This document shows, one piece after another, positions 16,612-24,328 of a stretch of 64,000 nt of DNA (positions are counted from its first letter, which is position 1; every line of letters begins with the position of its first letter). The position numbers were made by a program, and so were the translations under genes. The DNA comes from Sporosarcina cascadiensis. Lineage in GTDB: Bacteria; Bacillota; Bacilli; Bacillales_A; Planococcaceae. The notes under the pieces are model-generated. The model worked only from the letters and a program-made list of their open reading frames with translations, had not been told where the DNA came from and made no database searches. The stretch lies in the NCBI RefSeq assembly GCF_009650995.1, contig NZ_WHVV01000015.1, forward strand, positions 1-64,000, read 5' to 3'.

Positions 16612-17069
16612 CTAAATCTGATGTATCACCATCTCCCCCGCCCATGCATGCCCGACATACGCAGGGTATTCCGCAATGCGTCTCCTGCGTTCGAACAGGA
16701 ACTCTTCCTCGCCGGTTACTGCGCAGGCAATTACTTTGATCATCAGGCGGTCGACGTTTTGGATGGTTACGTCATATTCGCGAAATTTCTTTTCGTGGAG
16801 CCGGAATACGTTTAGGGAATGTTCTGCGAAATAGAAGGCAAATACATCTTTCGTTTTTGTTTTGATGACATAGAGCTTTATGCTGCCGAGGCCCAATACA
16901 TTCTCTTTTTCGAGCCGGCTGACTTCCTCATTGTCATATGGGATGCTGCATATGGCATTTGCTGGATCGATCAGGTCGCGTGTCATGGCCCAATAGATGT
17001 CGTGTGCTACCAGAGGCTTAGATTCGTCTCGATTGCGAATTCGAAAACTTCTGCTACTGTTGATTTCAT
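16612..17069 (-). pseudogene. Frameshifted copy of the 154-aa replication-module protein
   Basis: The same protein as at 183-647, with most of its length preserved (VAHDIYWAMT through EYPAYVGHAWAGEMVIHQI). The true start at 17069 reads MKSTVAEVFEFAIETNLSL. A small insertion near 17010 (CTCTGGTA where copy 1 has CTTGTA) then puts the frame out, giving a stop. The longer open frame that starts at 17109 reads through this region out of register at its N-terminus and is an artefact. Gene order after the helicase copy matches module 1. Confidence 0.75.
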
Positions 17070-17095
17070 TATTATCCGCTCCTTTAATGGGTTGT

Positions 17096-17799
17096 TTATT
17101 CGATTTCACTCAGCGTGCCGCTTTCCTTGAAATACGATATTTTAACTCTGCCGGTCGGGCCGTTACGTTTTTTTGCGATGACGATTTCGAGTTCATTGGT
17201 CGGGACGGCTTTCGCTTTGTAATAGTCTTCCCTGTAGAGGAATGCGACTACGTCGGCGTCCTGCTCGATATTTCCGGAATCCCGCAAGTCGCTCATGAGC
17301 GGGCGTTTGTCCTGACGCTGCTCGACTGCCCGTGACAGCTGCGACAGCACGACGACGGGGCAATTGAATTCCTTGGCCATGTTCTTCAGATCTGCACTGA
17401 TCTGGCCGATCATCTGGGTTTGGTTGCCCGGATTTCCGTCGGGCCGGATAATCTGCAGATAATCAATGAAGATAACCGGATGTCTGCCGGGATTCTCTTT
17501 GATGATCTTTCTGGCCGTTTCTTTGATCTGGCTGACTTTCAACGCACTTCTGTCATCGATATGGATGCTCGACTCGTCCAATTTCATCATCGCTTCAGTC
17601 CATTGCTCATTCTGTGTATCAGTGAAATAGAGGTATGGATTGCGCATGCGCAGCCGGCTGTAGCCCCCCGTTGCCGCAATCAGACGGTCGATCATCGATT
17701 TCCTGCTCATCTCAAGCGAGAAGATAATCGGCAGATGGCCTGACCAGCCGGCATGCAGGGCGAAATGATTCAGTGTGTCGGTCTTCCCCATCGAGGGTC
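17096..17799 (-). pseudogene. 5'-truncated copy of the DnaB helicase gene
   Basis: Encodes only the C-terminal helicase domain, beginning inside Walker A (PSMGKTDTLNHF) and continuing SLEMSRKSM, FIDYLQII, LSQLSRAVEQR to the end. It is very similar to residues 185-415 of the intact helicase at 647-1924. The whole N-terminal domain and the start of the gene are missing. At 17800 it joins directly to the 5' half of the replisome-organiser gene by a deletion of about 880 bp relative to module 1. Confidence 0.85.
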
Positions 17800-18232
17800 T
17801 TTACTATTCTTAAGTTCTGTAAGTAATGGTTTGTCCAGAATGGCCAACTCTGTCTGTTCATTTTGGACAGCTGCAGCTGGGTGTTCCGGACACTGCCCCT
17901 GATTGCCAAAGACCTTACTGATGGCAGAATAATCGATGCGGTACCACTTGGTGTTGTCAGCTTTCATCCGGTTGTATTCGGAAGTCGAAATTAGATAGCC
18001 TTTCTCCTCAAGGTTTCGTATTATGCGTCGGCTTGTTCTGACGATCCAGAAAGGAAACTCTTCTGCCCATTCCTCATACGTTTTGGACACCCATTTCTCT
18101 CCATTTGAGCCTTTACGGGAAATCAGTGAGCGGAAATGAAGTTGCTGCAGCAGAATTGCTTCATTCAGCCCCACTTGCTGTGCAAGCGACGGCAGGATAA
18201 TCATCGGTGGATTCTTTGATCAGTAAATTCAT
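17800..18232 (-). pseudogene. Frameshifted, 3'-truncated copy of the Phg_2220_C replisome organiser
   Basis: Homologous to the first half of the gene at 1925-2692 (winged-helix part: WAEEFPFW, RRIIRNLEEKGYLIS, then LDKPLL). The start ATG at 18232 is kept, but one extra C about ten codons in shifts the frame. Downstream the Phg_2220_C domain is deleted and replaced by the helicase fragment. The junction shows a three- to four-base shared sequence (AGAC) at both parental positions, consistent with slippage or microhomology-mediated deletion. Confidence 0.85.
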
Positions 18233-18288
18233 TGGATTGTACCTCTCTGTTCTGTTTGATGTAAGGGGCTGTTTATGCCTCTTGCACG

Positions 18289-18320
18289 CTAATATAGAGG
18301 AGTTTTTCCAAAAGGATACA
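18289..18320. promoter_or_regulatory. Left half of the replication-module dyad, copy 2
   Basis: GCACGCTAATATAGAGG and AAAAGGATACAGGAGGGTC match the left arm of the module 1 dyad at 2749-2790. Homology to module 1 stops at about 18335. The right arm is found 1.75 kb away at 20090. Confidence 0.65.
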
Positions 18321-18460
18321 GGAGGGTCAAAAAGCATTTGAAGTAAATGAATACTTTGAAAAGAAGCAGAGGTCTTGTGTTAAAATTGGAAATCAGTAGA
18401 TGGTTGATCGAACAAGCCAGGCCGGTTGTTTGGAGCCATCACGAAATGAGGTTTTCAAAA

Positions 18461-18787
18461 ATGTTTTATGCTATTATTATTTTTCTTTTAGCCGGTTTAG
18501 CTGAAATTGGCGGAGGCTATCTGATCTGGCAGTGGCTGCGGGAGGGTAAATCTGTTGTTTGGGGACTCTTCGGCGGAATCGCTTTAGTTTTATATGGCGT
18601 GGTCATTACATTCCAGACATTCCCCTCTTTTGGCAGGGTTTACGCGGCCTACGGAGGAGTTTTTATCTTTCTGTCTGTGCTGTGGGGATGGGGAATTGAT
18701 AAAAAGACACCTGATTTATATGACTTGATAGGGGCAGGAATCTGCTTGCTTGGTGTTTCCGTGATATTGTTTGCACCGCGTTACTGA
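18461..18787 (+). CDS. YnfA/UPF0060 family small membrane protein (SMR-like)
   Basis: A 108-residue protein with four membrane helices, the exact size of the UPF0060 (YnfA) family. It starts [20 protein letters not shown] and contains [13 protein letters not shown] and [12 protein letters not shown], all conserved in the family. Related to small multidrug resistance transporters, but the physiological substrate is unclear. The ATG at 18461 follows a GAGG site. The open frame extends upstream to 18347 without a better start, so the longer form is unlikely. It is the first gene of the segment inserted into replication module 2. Confidence 0.88.
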   Translation: MFYAIIIFLLAGLAEIGGGYLIWQWLREGKSVVWGLFGGIALVLYGVVITFQTFPSFGRVYAAYGGVFIFLSVLWGWGIDKKTPDLYDLIGAGICLLGVSVILFAPRY

Positions 18788-18897
18788 CAGTGGGAGTTCT
18801 TTTTCAATTACGGCCACTTGGTTAAAATTATGAATCTATTTACTAGCCCTTACCGTCTTAATTGCTAAGAACTTTTATTGTAAATGGAGGAATAATT

Positions 18898-19182
18898 ATG
18901 TGGTTACTATTAGGACTTATCGCCATAACGGCAACTTGTATAAATCTTTATATGTATGGTTCAGGCAAAGATTATAAATTGGCGATGGCGATGGGATTAT
19001 CATTTACTGCACTAACAGTCGTTGCAGATTACCGTATGGTGTCAGATTGGGTGAAGGCGGAAGATTGGGCTGCGCTATTAGATGTGGTGCCTACGATGGA
19101 AGCAGCGTTATGGATATTGACGATTCTATCGATTTTGTTAAATGTAACTCCTATCCTTTTAGAGTTGAAAAATAAAAAATAA
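18898..19182 (+). CDS. Small membrane protein of unknown function
   Basis: A 94-residue protein with three hydrophobic segments: a first helix directly after the start (MWLLLGLIAITATCINLYMY), a second near LSFTALTVVADY and a third WILTILSILLNVTPILL. The ATG at 18898 follows a clear GGAGG ribosome site. A strong terminator is placed 29 bases after the stop. I do not recognise the family. The gene lies 110 bases downstream of the YnfA gene within the inserted segment. Confidence 0.7.
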   Translation: MWLLLGLIAITATCINLYMYGSGKDYKLAMAMGLSFTALTVVADYRMVSDWVKAEDWAALLDVVPTMEAALWILTILSILLNVTPILLELKNKK

Positions 19183-19210
19183 ATATTTAATTAATAAGTT
19201 CAGAAAGAAT

Positions 19211-19254
19211 ATAGCCAATAGGAAACGCTCGTCTAAGCGTTTCTTATTGGCTAT
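19211..19254 (+). terminator. Rho-independent terminator
   Basis: ATAGCCAATAGGAAACGCT and AGCGTTTCTTATTGGCTAT form a 19-bp stem with one mismatch and a 6-base loop, followed by TTTCTATT. It ends the small membrane protein transcript. Confidence 0.85.
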
Positions 19255-19302
19255 TTCTATTATTCACCTTGGATCGGAACATGCACATAATCAAATTGTT
19301 AA

Positions 19303-19944
19303 TTAAAATTCATGCTTCCACAGCGGCAAAAACCATTTAACGCCCCGCCGGTTGACAGGAAGTATCTTCATGTCAGCGATCAGATGGCTGATGTAGCCGG
19401 CAAGCCCCGCGGCGACCAGGCCGTCGATAGGCCATTGCGTGTACAGCTGCTTCAGGATGAATGCATAGAAAACGACGCCGATAATAGAGTGCGTGTACGA
19501 CCGGTGCGGCAGGAATGATGCGAATATGATATAGCTGCCGGCAAGCAGGATGCCGGTGGACTGGCCGAGGACGAAGCCCAGCAGCATGACGAGTATACCG
19601 GTAATCGTGAGCATCCGTCGCTGTGTGATGAGACGCGAAACGATGAGTAGCAGGAGTCCGATACTGCCGTACAGATAAATGTCGCGGTCGAGCCCCTCTG
19701 TCACCGCCCGATAGCCGAGTGTCGCGAGGATGACGATACCCGCGGACTCCATGAGCCATTTGCTCACTTTTTTGCTGAGTGTAATCCGGTTGCTTGCCAG
19801 CCCGTTCGTGTCGAGATCGGGAACAACACCCGAGATCCCGCCTACTGCTGCGCCAATCAATGCAGTGCTGATGTCAGACTGTGCGGCGTAACCCGCGACA
19901 GCGCCGGCGGCCGTGCCGATAAGTAGATGTGAAGTGCCTTTCAT
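19303..19944 (-). CDS. YdjM-like (DUF457) membrane-bound metal-dependent hydrolase
   Basis: A 213-residue membrane protein. Family motifs with likely metal ligands are SHLLIGTAAG at the N-terminus, PDLDTNG near 47, PHRSYTHS near 165 and SHLIADM near 195. E. coli YdjM is LexA-regulated, and the enzymatic role in Gram-positives is unclear. The ATG at 19944 has a GAGAGG ribosome site; the open frame extends to 20052 but has no better start. It is the third gene of the insertion in replication module 2 and runs opposite to the other two. Confidence 0.82.
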   Translation of the reverse strand: MKGTSHLLIGTAAGAVAGYAAQSDISTALIGAAVGGISGVVPDLDTNGLASNRITLSKKVSKWLMESAGIVILATLGYRAVTEGLDRDIYLYGSIGLLLLIVSRLITQRRMLTITGILVMLLGFVLGQSTGILLAGSYIIFASFLPHRSYTHSIIGVVFYAFILKQLYTQWPIDGLVAAGLAGYISHLIADMKILPVNRRGVKWFLPLWKHEF

Positions 19945-20053
19945 ATGTAAACCTCTCTGGCTGTATAGTGTACGGCCGAATAAAGAACGTATATTCGTCC
20001 CGCCTGTTCCAGTATAAACGATTGTCGTATGGAATGGGAAATATGAATTCATC

Positions 20054-20078
20054 GTGCCTATGTGTGACGCACAGGCAC
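20054..20078. repeat. Short palindromic element at the right edge of the insertion
   Basis: GTGCCTATGTG and CGCACAGGCAC fold with a TGA loop. The sequence resembles the outer GGTGCCTGTGCG arms of the dispersed palindrome family, as if only the tips remain. Module 2 homology resumes about 12 bases further on. Confidence 0.45.
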
Positions 20079-20089
20079 AGTTTCAATCA

Positions 20090-20119
20090 GAGTATCCTTT
20101 TCCGGCCCACTGTCTATAT
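20090..20119. promoter_or_regulatory. Right half of the replication-module dyad, copy 2
   Basis: TATCCTTTTCCGGCCCACTG followed by TCTATATAG is nearly identical to the right arm of the module 1 dyad (2814-2844) and holds the likely promoter of the HTH gene that follows. Confidence 0.65.
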
Positions 20120-20140
20120 AGAGGGAAAAGGAGTGACGAT

Positions 20141-20467
20141 ATGCTACATTATTTGGAAGGCCATACCGAATTCAACAACAGGGAAGACATGGAGTTTGCA
20201 GTCAGGGAACACGTCAGAAGAAACTGGCAGAGGCTGAACAGGATGGACCGGGAAGTTTTCGAATTAATCCGGTCGAACTCAGGGTCGTATATGGCGGCAC
20301 ATTTGACGCAGAGGGAAATGGAGGAGGAACTCGGCGTATCGAATTCCACGGTCCGGCGGGTGATGCGGAAGCTGATCGAACTCGGAATGATTCGGCGGAT
20401 TCCTTTCACTGAACCCGAGACGCAGGGGCCGGGCGCGAATATTTATGTGATTTTGCCGGTTGAATGA
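20141..20467 (+). CDS. Small winged-helix DNA-binding protein, copy 2
   Basis: A 108-residue paralogue of the protein at 2868-3203, about three-quarters identical by eye, with the same helix-turn-helix (LTQREMEEELGVSNSTVRRV) and the same wing ending in NIYVILPVE. The ATG at 20141 has an AAAGGAG ribosome site. Unlike the other module 2 genes it has no visible lesion, which suggests it is still under selection or was lost to decay last. Its operator partner arm has been moved 1.75 kb away by the insertion. It may still act on the module 1 dyad (inference). Confidence 0.85.
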   Translation: MLHYLEGHTEFNNREDMEFAVREHVRRNWQRLNRMDREVFELIRSNSGSYMAAHLTQREMEEELGVSNSTVRRVMRKLIELGMIRRIPFTEPETQGPGANIYVILPVE

Positions 20468-20483
20468 AATCTAGGATAAGACA

Positions 20484-20526
20484 AAAAACGAGCTAAAAGG
20501 ACAGTCTCCTGCCGGCTCGTTTTTTT
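20484..20526. terminator. Bidirectional terminator between convergent genes
   Basis: AAAAAACGAGC pairs with GCTCGTTTTTT around a 21-base loop. It separates the plus-strand HTH gene from the minus-strand alcohol dehydrogenase. Confidence 0.75.
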
Positions 20527-20590
20527 ACCTTACCATTCAAACCCTTCAAACAATTCACCCATAAGCCTGCCGGCGAAAGGATTTTTGACT

Positions 20591-21730
20591 TCAAGGTTTT
20601 AGAATCACTTTGATGCATTCGTCCTCATGCTCATAGAAAGTATCATAGGCTTTTGAAGCTTCTTCAAGCGGCAGGACGTGGGTAATGATGTCGGTCGGGT
20701 CGATTTCACCGTTCGTGATTTTGTCGAACAGCATCGGCATATAGTGTACGACCGGCGCCTGCCCCATCCGCAGATTGATGTTGCGCTCAAACAGGAAACC
20801 GAGCGGGAACATATTGTAAAGCGATCCATATACGCCCGTCAGCTGAATCGTGCCGAATTTCCGGACGGAGTGGTAGGCGATGTCGATGGCACTCAGTGTT
20901 CCGCCCTGCACTTTCAATTTCTGGCCGACTTTTTCGAGAACATTCTTTTTCCCGTCCATACCGACACAGTCAATGACAACATCCGCACCGCCGCTTGTCA
21001 GTTCTTTCATTTGCTGTCCAATTTCATCTACTTCGTCGAAATTAAATATTTCTACATTATTCGTCTTCTTCGCATGCTGCAGCCGGTACGGCACATGATC
21101 GATTGCGATGACCCGTTCCGCGCCTTTCATCCAGGCAAATTTTTGCGTCAATAATCCGACAGGTCCCGAGCCGAGGACGATAACTGTGTCTCCTTTTTTC
21201 ACGCCGGCATGCTCGACACTCCAGTAAGCTGTCGGAAGAATATCAGAGAGAAACAGCAAAGATTCATCCGGCAGTTCACAGCTTTCCGGAATGACGAACG
21301 GAATGAAATTTCCATACGGCACACGCAGATACTCAGCCTGGCCGCCCGGATAATTACCGTAGCGCTCCGTGAAACCGAAGTAGCCGCCCGTGTCCACTTC
21401 AGGATTCGGATTCGAGTTGTCGCACTGACTTTCCAGTTCATGCTGACAGAAGAAACATTCGCCGCAGGAAATATTGAAAGGGATAATGACGCGGTCACCC
21501 TTCTTCACTTTCGTCACTTCGGGACCGATTTCTATGACAATACCCATCGGTTCATGCCCGATCACATAGTCTTTATGCGCCGGCAAAGCCCCCGTGTAAA
21601 TATGCAAATCCGATCCGCAAATGGCTGTAGAAGTAATTTTGACAACAATATCATCTGGCTTTTCGATATGCGGCGCATCCACCTTTTTCACTTGGATGTC
21701 CTTGGCGCCCTGAAAAGTAACTGCCTTCAT
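20591..21730 (-). CDS. Zinc-dependent alcohol dehydrogenase
   Basis: A 379-residue medium-chain dehydrogenase. The catalytic zinc site is formed by AICGSDLHIY and GHEPMG near residues 35-65, the structural zinc site by CGECFFCQHELESQC near 95-110, and the nucleotide fold by LGSGPVGLLTQKF near 180. It belongs to the formaldehyde/threonine dehydrogenase-like branch common in Bacillales (AdhB type). It appears to be a single-gene unit ending near the shared terminator. The substrate is not predictable. The N-terminus MKAVTFQG is standard, supporting the start. Confidence 0.93.
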   Translation of the reverse strand: MKAVTFQGAKDIQVKKVDAPHIEKPDDIVVKITSTAICGSDLHIYTGALPAHKDYVIGHEPMGIVIEIGPEVTKVKKGDRVIIPFNISCGECFFCQHELESQCDNSNPNPEVDTGGYFGFTERYGNYPGGQAEYLRVPYGNFIPFVIPESCELPDESLLFLSDILPTAYWSVEHAGVKKGDTVIVLGSGPVGLLTQKFAWMKGAERVIAIDHVPYRLQHAKKTNNVEIFNFDEVDEIGQQMKELTSGGADVVIDCVGMDGKKNVLEKVGQKLKVQGGTLSAIDIAYHSVRKFGTIQLTGVYGSLYNMFPLGFLFERNINLRMGQAPVVHYMPMLFDKITNGEIDPTDIITHVLPLEEASKAYDTFYEHEDECIKVILKP

Positions 21731-21942
21731 CTATGCATTCCTCCTTTTCCCTAATCTACCCGATATTTTAATGTTTATTCTCTAGAAAACTAGTTATTTT
21801 GCTAATAAATTGCAATTCAGCACGAGCAGTAATTCACTGAAATCGAGATGCGCCAGGTAAAATAATTCCTTTCGCTTTCTGTTTAACCTCTTCCCCTTTC
21901 GGAAATAATAAGTCTGTAAATCTAGAAGGCGGTGACTGGCTG

Positions 21943-22446
21943 ATGCCAAAAAAGCATGGAGTAAATTGGGCGAATCGCAGGAAATTTCAAACAAAAAACT
22001 TATGGGCGGGAATTTTATTCGGCCTGGGGTTTGTGGCGTTCATGGATGAGACAGTGTTTCATCAGCTGCTGCATTGGCATAAGTTCTATGATAAGTCGAC
22101 GGTGGCGATGGGGCTGGTGTCGGACGGGCTGTTTCATGCGTTCAGCTGGTTTGCGACGGTGGGCGGGCTCTATCTGGTGGCGGATCTGCGCCGGCAGGAT
22201 GCGCTTTGGCATAAGATGTTCTGGGGCGGCAAGCTGGTCGGAGGCGGGGCGTTCCAATTGTATGACGGGACGATACAGCATAAGGTGCTGCGTATCCATC
22301 AAATCCGCTATGATGTGGATATTGTTCCGTACGATGTCGTATGGAATGGATCGGCGATTATTATGATTGCGGCTGGTTTTCTGCTGATACGTTCGGCGAA
22401 ACAAGATTCGCGGGGTGCAGGGCAGGTGAAACCTCATGCTGTATGA
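21943..22446 (+). CDS. DUF2243 membrane protein
   Basis: A 167-residue protein with four membrane helices. DUF2243 hallmarks are the histidine-rich stretch DETVFHQLLHWHKFYDK near residues 40-56, SDGLFHAFSWF near 68 and the HQIRYDVD motif near 120. Its function is unknown, but the family is regularly found with CtaG-like oxidase assembly proteins, as here where the next gene overlaps it by 11 bases. The conserved histidines suggest metal or heme contact (inference). A weak GGCGGTG ribosome site precedes the ATG at 21943. Confidence 0.9.
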   Translation: MPKKHGVNWANRRKFQTKNLWAGILFGLGFVAFMDETVFHQLLHWHKFYDKSTVAMGLVSDGLFHAFSWFATVGGLYLVADLRRQDALWHKMFWGGKLVGGGAFQLYDGTIQHKVLRIHQIRYDVDIVPYDVVWNGSAIIMIAAGFLLIRSAKQDSRGAGQVKPHAV

Positions 22447-23239
22447 TTCCTTTTTTGCTGTGACAGACTGGCTGTTCGGGGTTTCTGCACTGCTGGCGAT
22501 TGGGCTGTATCTGGTAGGCGTCTATCTTTCCGATCGCCAGGAACGCCTGCGCAAATGGCCGCGGCTGCGTATCGTTTCCTGGGTATCCGGCGCGGTTCTT
22601 TCAGCGAGTGCACTGGTCGGTCCGCTTGCTGTGCTGTCGCATGGGAATTTCATTTGGCATATGGCAGGGCATCTGCTCGTCGGAATGCTAGGCCCGCTTT
22701 TATTGGCTCTCGGGGCACCGATGACGCTTTTGCTTCGGACGCTTCCTGTTCGGCAGGCACGGCGCGTAAGCCGTTTGCTGAGAAGCAGGCTTGCAGGTTT
22801 CTATATTCATCCGGTCACCGCTGCTGTGCTGAATATCGGCGGACTCTGGCTGCTGTATACGACAGGATTATTTGCGGCGATGCACCATCATTTATGGCTG
22901 CATATACTCGTGCATGTCCATGTATTCGCGGCAGGCTATTTGTTTACGGTGTCCATGCTGTATATTGATCCGGTATCGCGACGATTCAGCTATGGCTATC
23001 GCACGGTCGTTTTCATCTTGGCGCTTGCGGGGCATGGAATTCTTTCGAAATTTCTCTATGCCTATTCGCCTCATGGGGTCCCTGTTGAGGAAGCCCGTGC
23101 AGGAGCGATGTTGATGTATTATGGCGGAGATGCGGTGGATCTGGTGATTATCGTATTGTTGTTCAGGAGTTGGTATCTGTCCTCCGGTTCGCGCCGGTCA
23201 GCAATTTCGCCCGGCGTTCCTGTGCGTGAAATGACTTAG
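22436..23239 (+). CDS. CtaG-family cytochrome c oxidase assembly protein
   Basis: A 267-residue membrane protein with about seven helices and conserved histidines: SHGNFIWHMAGHLLVGML near residue 62, HHHLWLHILVHVHVFAAG near 145 and AGHGILSKFLY near 200. This is the Caa3_CtaG family, which helps copper insertion into caa3-type oxidases. It starts inside the end of the DUF2243 gene, so the two are translated together. It lacks neighbouring oxidase subunits, so it may be a secondary paralogue of the main CtaG. Confidence 0.9.
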   Translation: MLYDSFFAVTDWLFGVSALLAIGLYLVGVYLSDRQERLRKWPRLRIVSWVSGAVLSASALVGPLAVLSHGNFIWHMAGHLLVGMLGPLLLALGAPMTLLLRTLPVRQARRVSRLLRSRLAGFYIHPVTAAVLNIGGLWLLYTTGLFAAMHHHLWLHILVHVHVFAAGYLFTVSMLYIDPVSRRFSYGYRTVVFILALAGHGILSKFLYAYSPHGVPVEEARAGAMLMYYGGDAVDLVIIVLLFRSWYLSSGSRRSAISPGVPVREMT

Positions 23240-23275
23240 AGGCAACTTGATTGTCTCTGGGTCTGGTCACACACC

Positions 23276-23491
23276 TCATTTCTCTTCGTCACTTTGATAT
23301 TCCAGAATATCTCCGGGTTGGCATTCCAATACCTTACAAATCGCCTCTAATGTTGATAATCGAATTGCTTTCGCCTTCCCATTTTTCAATATAGAGATGT
23401 TGGCCATCGTAATTCCAACCCTCTCCGAAAGTTCCGTAACACTCATTTTCCGTTTCGCCAGCATCACGTCAATATTGATTATAATTGCCAT
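23276..23491 (-). CDS. Xre/Cro-C1-type regulator (YozG-like)
   Basis: A 71-residue protein made almost entirely of one helix-turn-helix: KMSVTELSERVGITMANISI, followed by LEAICKVLECQPGDILEY. This small Xre type is typically encoded next to a DUF2975 membrane protein, exactly as here (10-base gap, ribosome site GAGGTG). The pair probably forms a membrane-linked regulator and its DNA-binding partner, but the signal and targets are unknown. Confidence 0.9.
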   Translation of the reverse strand: MAIIINIDVMLAKRKMSVTELSERVGITMANISILKNGKAKAIRLSTLEAICKVLECQPGDILEYQSDEEK

Positions 23492-23501
23492 CTAAATCAC
23501 C

Positions 23502-23978
23502 TCAGACTGTTAAATCATTTTCAGATTTTATATCTATTGCCTCTTTTAATAGCTTTTGAAGAACTGCAGCAAAAACGGAAACTACCATTGAAGCAAAAAT
23601 AATGATTAATCCGATCAGGACGACACCCGGCGCGTCATCTTTATCCCCCAAGAGAAAAAAGAACGGCATGCCGATTACATACAAGATACTGATGGAGACC
23701 GCATAGTACTTTATATTCTTTAAAGCTCTTACAGAAATACTTGAAAACGCTTCGTTTCTATCAATATAACGTAAGAGCCGAAATGCCTGATACAATGCAG
23801 CAACGTATGGTATCGCTGATATATACATTATAATTACAATAGGATATAGCATATTGGCATACTCCGGATTTGCGGGATTTTTAATTAACCAAGGTAAACC
23901 CATTAGGCAAAAAGTTAGAACTGGAATTCCAATTAGAAAAACAGCAATTTTTAAAATCAGTGTGGTTCCACGTTTCAT
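23502..23978 (-). CDS. DUF2975 membrane protein
   Basis: A 158-residue protein with four membrane segments, starting MKRGTTLILKIAVFLIG after a GAGGTG ribosome site. The NEAFSSISVRALKNIKYYA stretch in the middle and the C-terminal helix followed by LLKEAIDIKSEND are typical of DUF2975. I set the start at ATG 23978; the open frame extends to 24038 without support. It is co-transcribed with the YozG-like regulator that follows. Confidence 0.88.
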   Translation of the reverse strand: MKRGTTLILKIAVFLIGIPVLTFCLMGLPWLIKNPANPEYANMLYPIVIIMYISAIPYVAALYQAFRLLRYIDRNEAFSSISVRALKNIKYYAVSISILYVIGMPFFFLLGDKDDAPGVVLIGLIIIFASMVVSVFAAVLQKLLKEAIDIKSENDLTV

Positions 23979-24175
23979 AAAAGCACCTCTTTCATTTATT
24001 ACTGATTTTATTGTAGCAACATATTTATCGAATATCAATAAATAATTATTGATTTATAATCCCTTATTATCGTTATTTATTCAATTGTCCAGAAGCCATT
24101 CCTACTAGCATTGTGTTAAAAACGTGTAAGAATAAGTATATATTTTTGTTACAATGTCTATTTGAATGTAAATTA

Positions 24176-24218
24176 AAAAGGGAACAGGTTGATAAAGACT
24201 AACCCGTTCCCTTTTTTT
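24176..24218 (-). terminator. Strong terminator downstream of the YcdB-like gene
   Basis: AAAAGGGAACAGGTT pairs with AACCCGTTCCCTTTT with one bulge, and T tracts flank both sides. It lies in the 350-base stretch between the DUF2975 gene start and the YcdB-like gene stop. On the minus strand it ends the latter. The rest of that stretch is AT-rich and featureless, apart from GTGTGCACCACGCAACACGTG near 24300, which may be a repeat fragment. Confidence 0.8.
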
Positions 24219-24328
24219 ATTATCTATTTATTGACTAATTTTTAATGCCTTTTCGTTCGATAAAATGCTGACGCTAAAACCCGGGATGCAATGGATAGTG
24301 TGCACCACGCAACACGTGAAGTGGTCTC

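Noticed and set aside
17070-17109. Extended N-terminus of the second 154-aa-type protein (start at 17109)
   Set aside because: Comparison with copy 1 shows that the true N-terminus is in another frame starting at 17069. The longer frame merely bridges a frameshift.
24280-24325. GTGTGCACCACGCAACACGTG stretch as another palindromic repeat copy
   Set aside because: Only a fragment resembles the outer arm and no opposite arm is found, so it is not listed as a family member.
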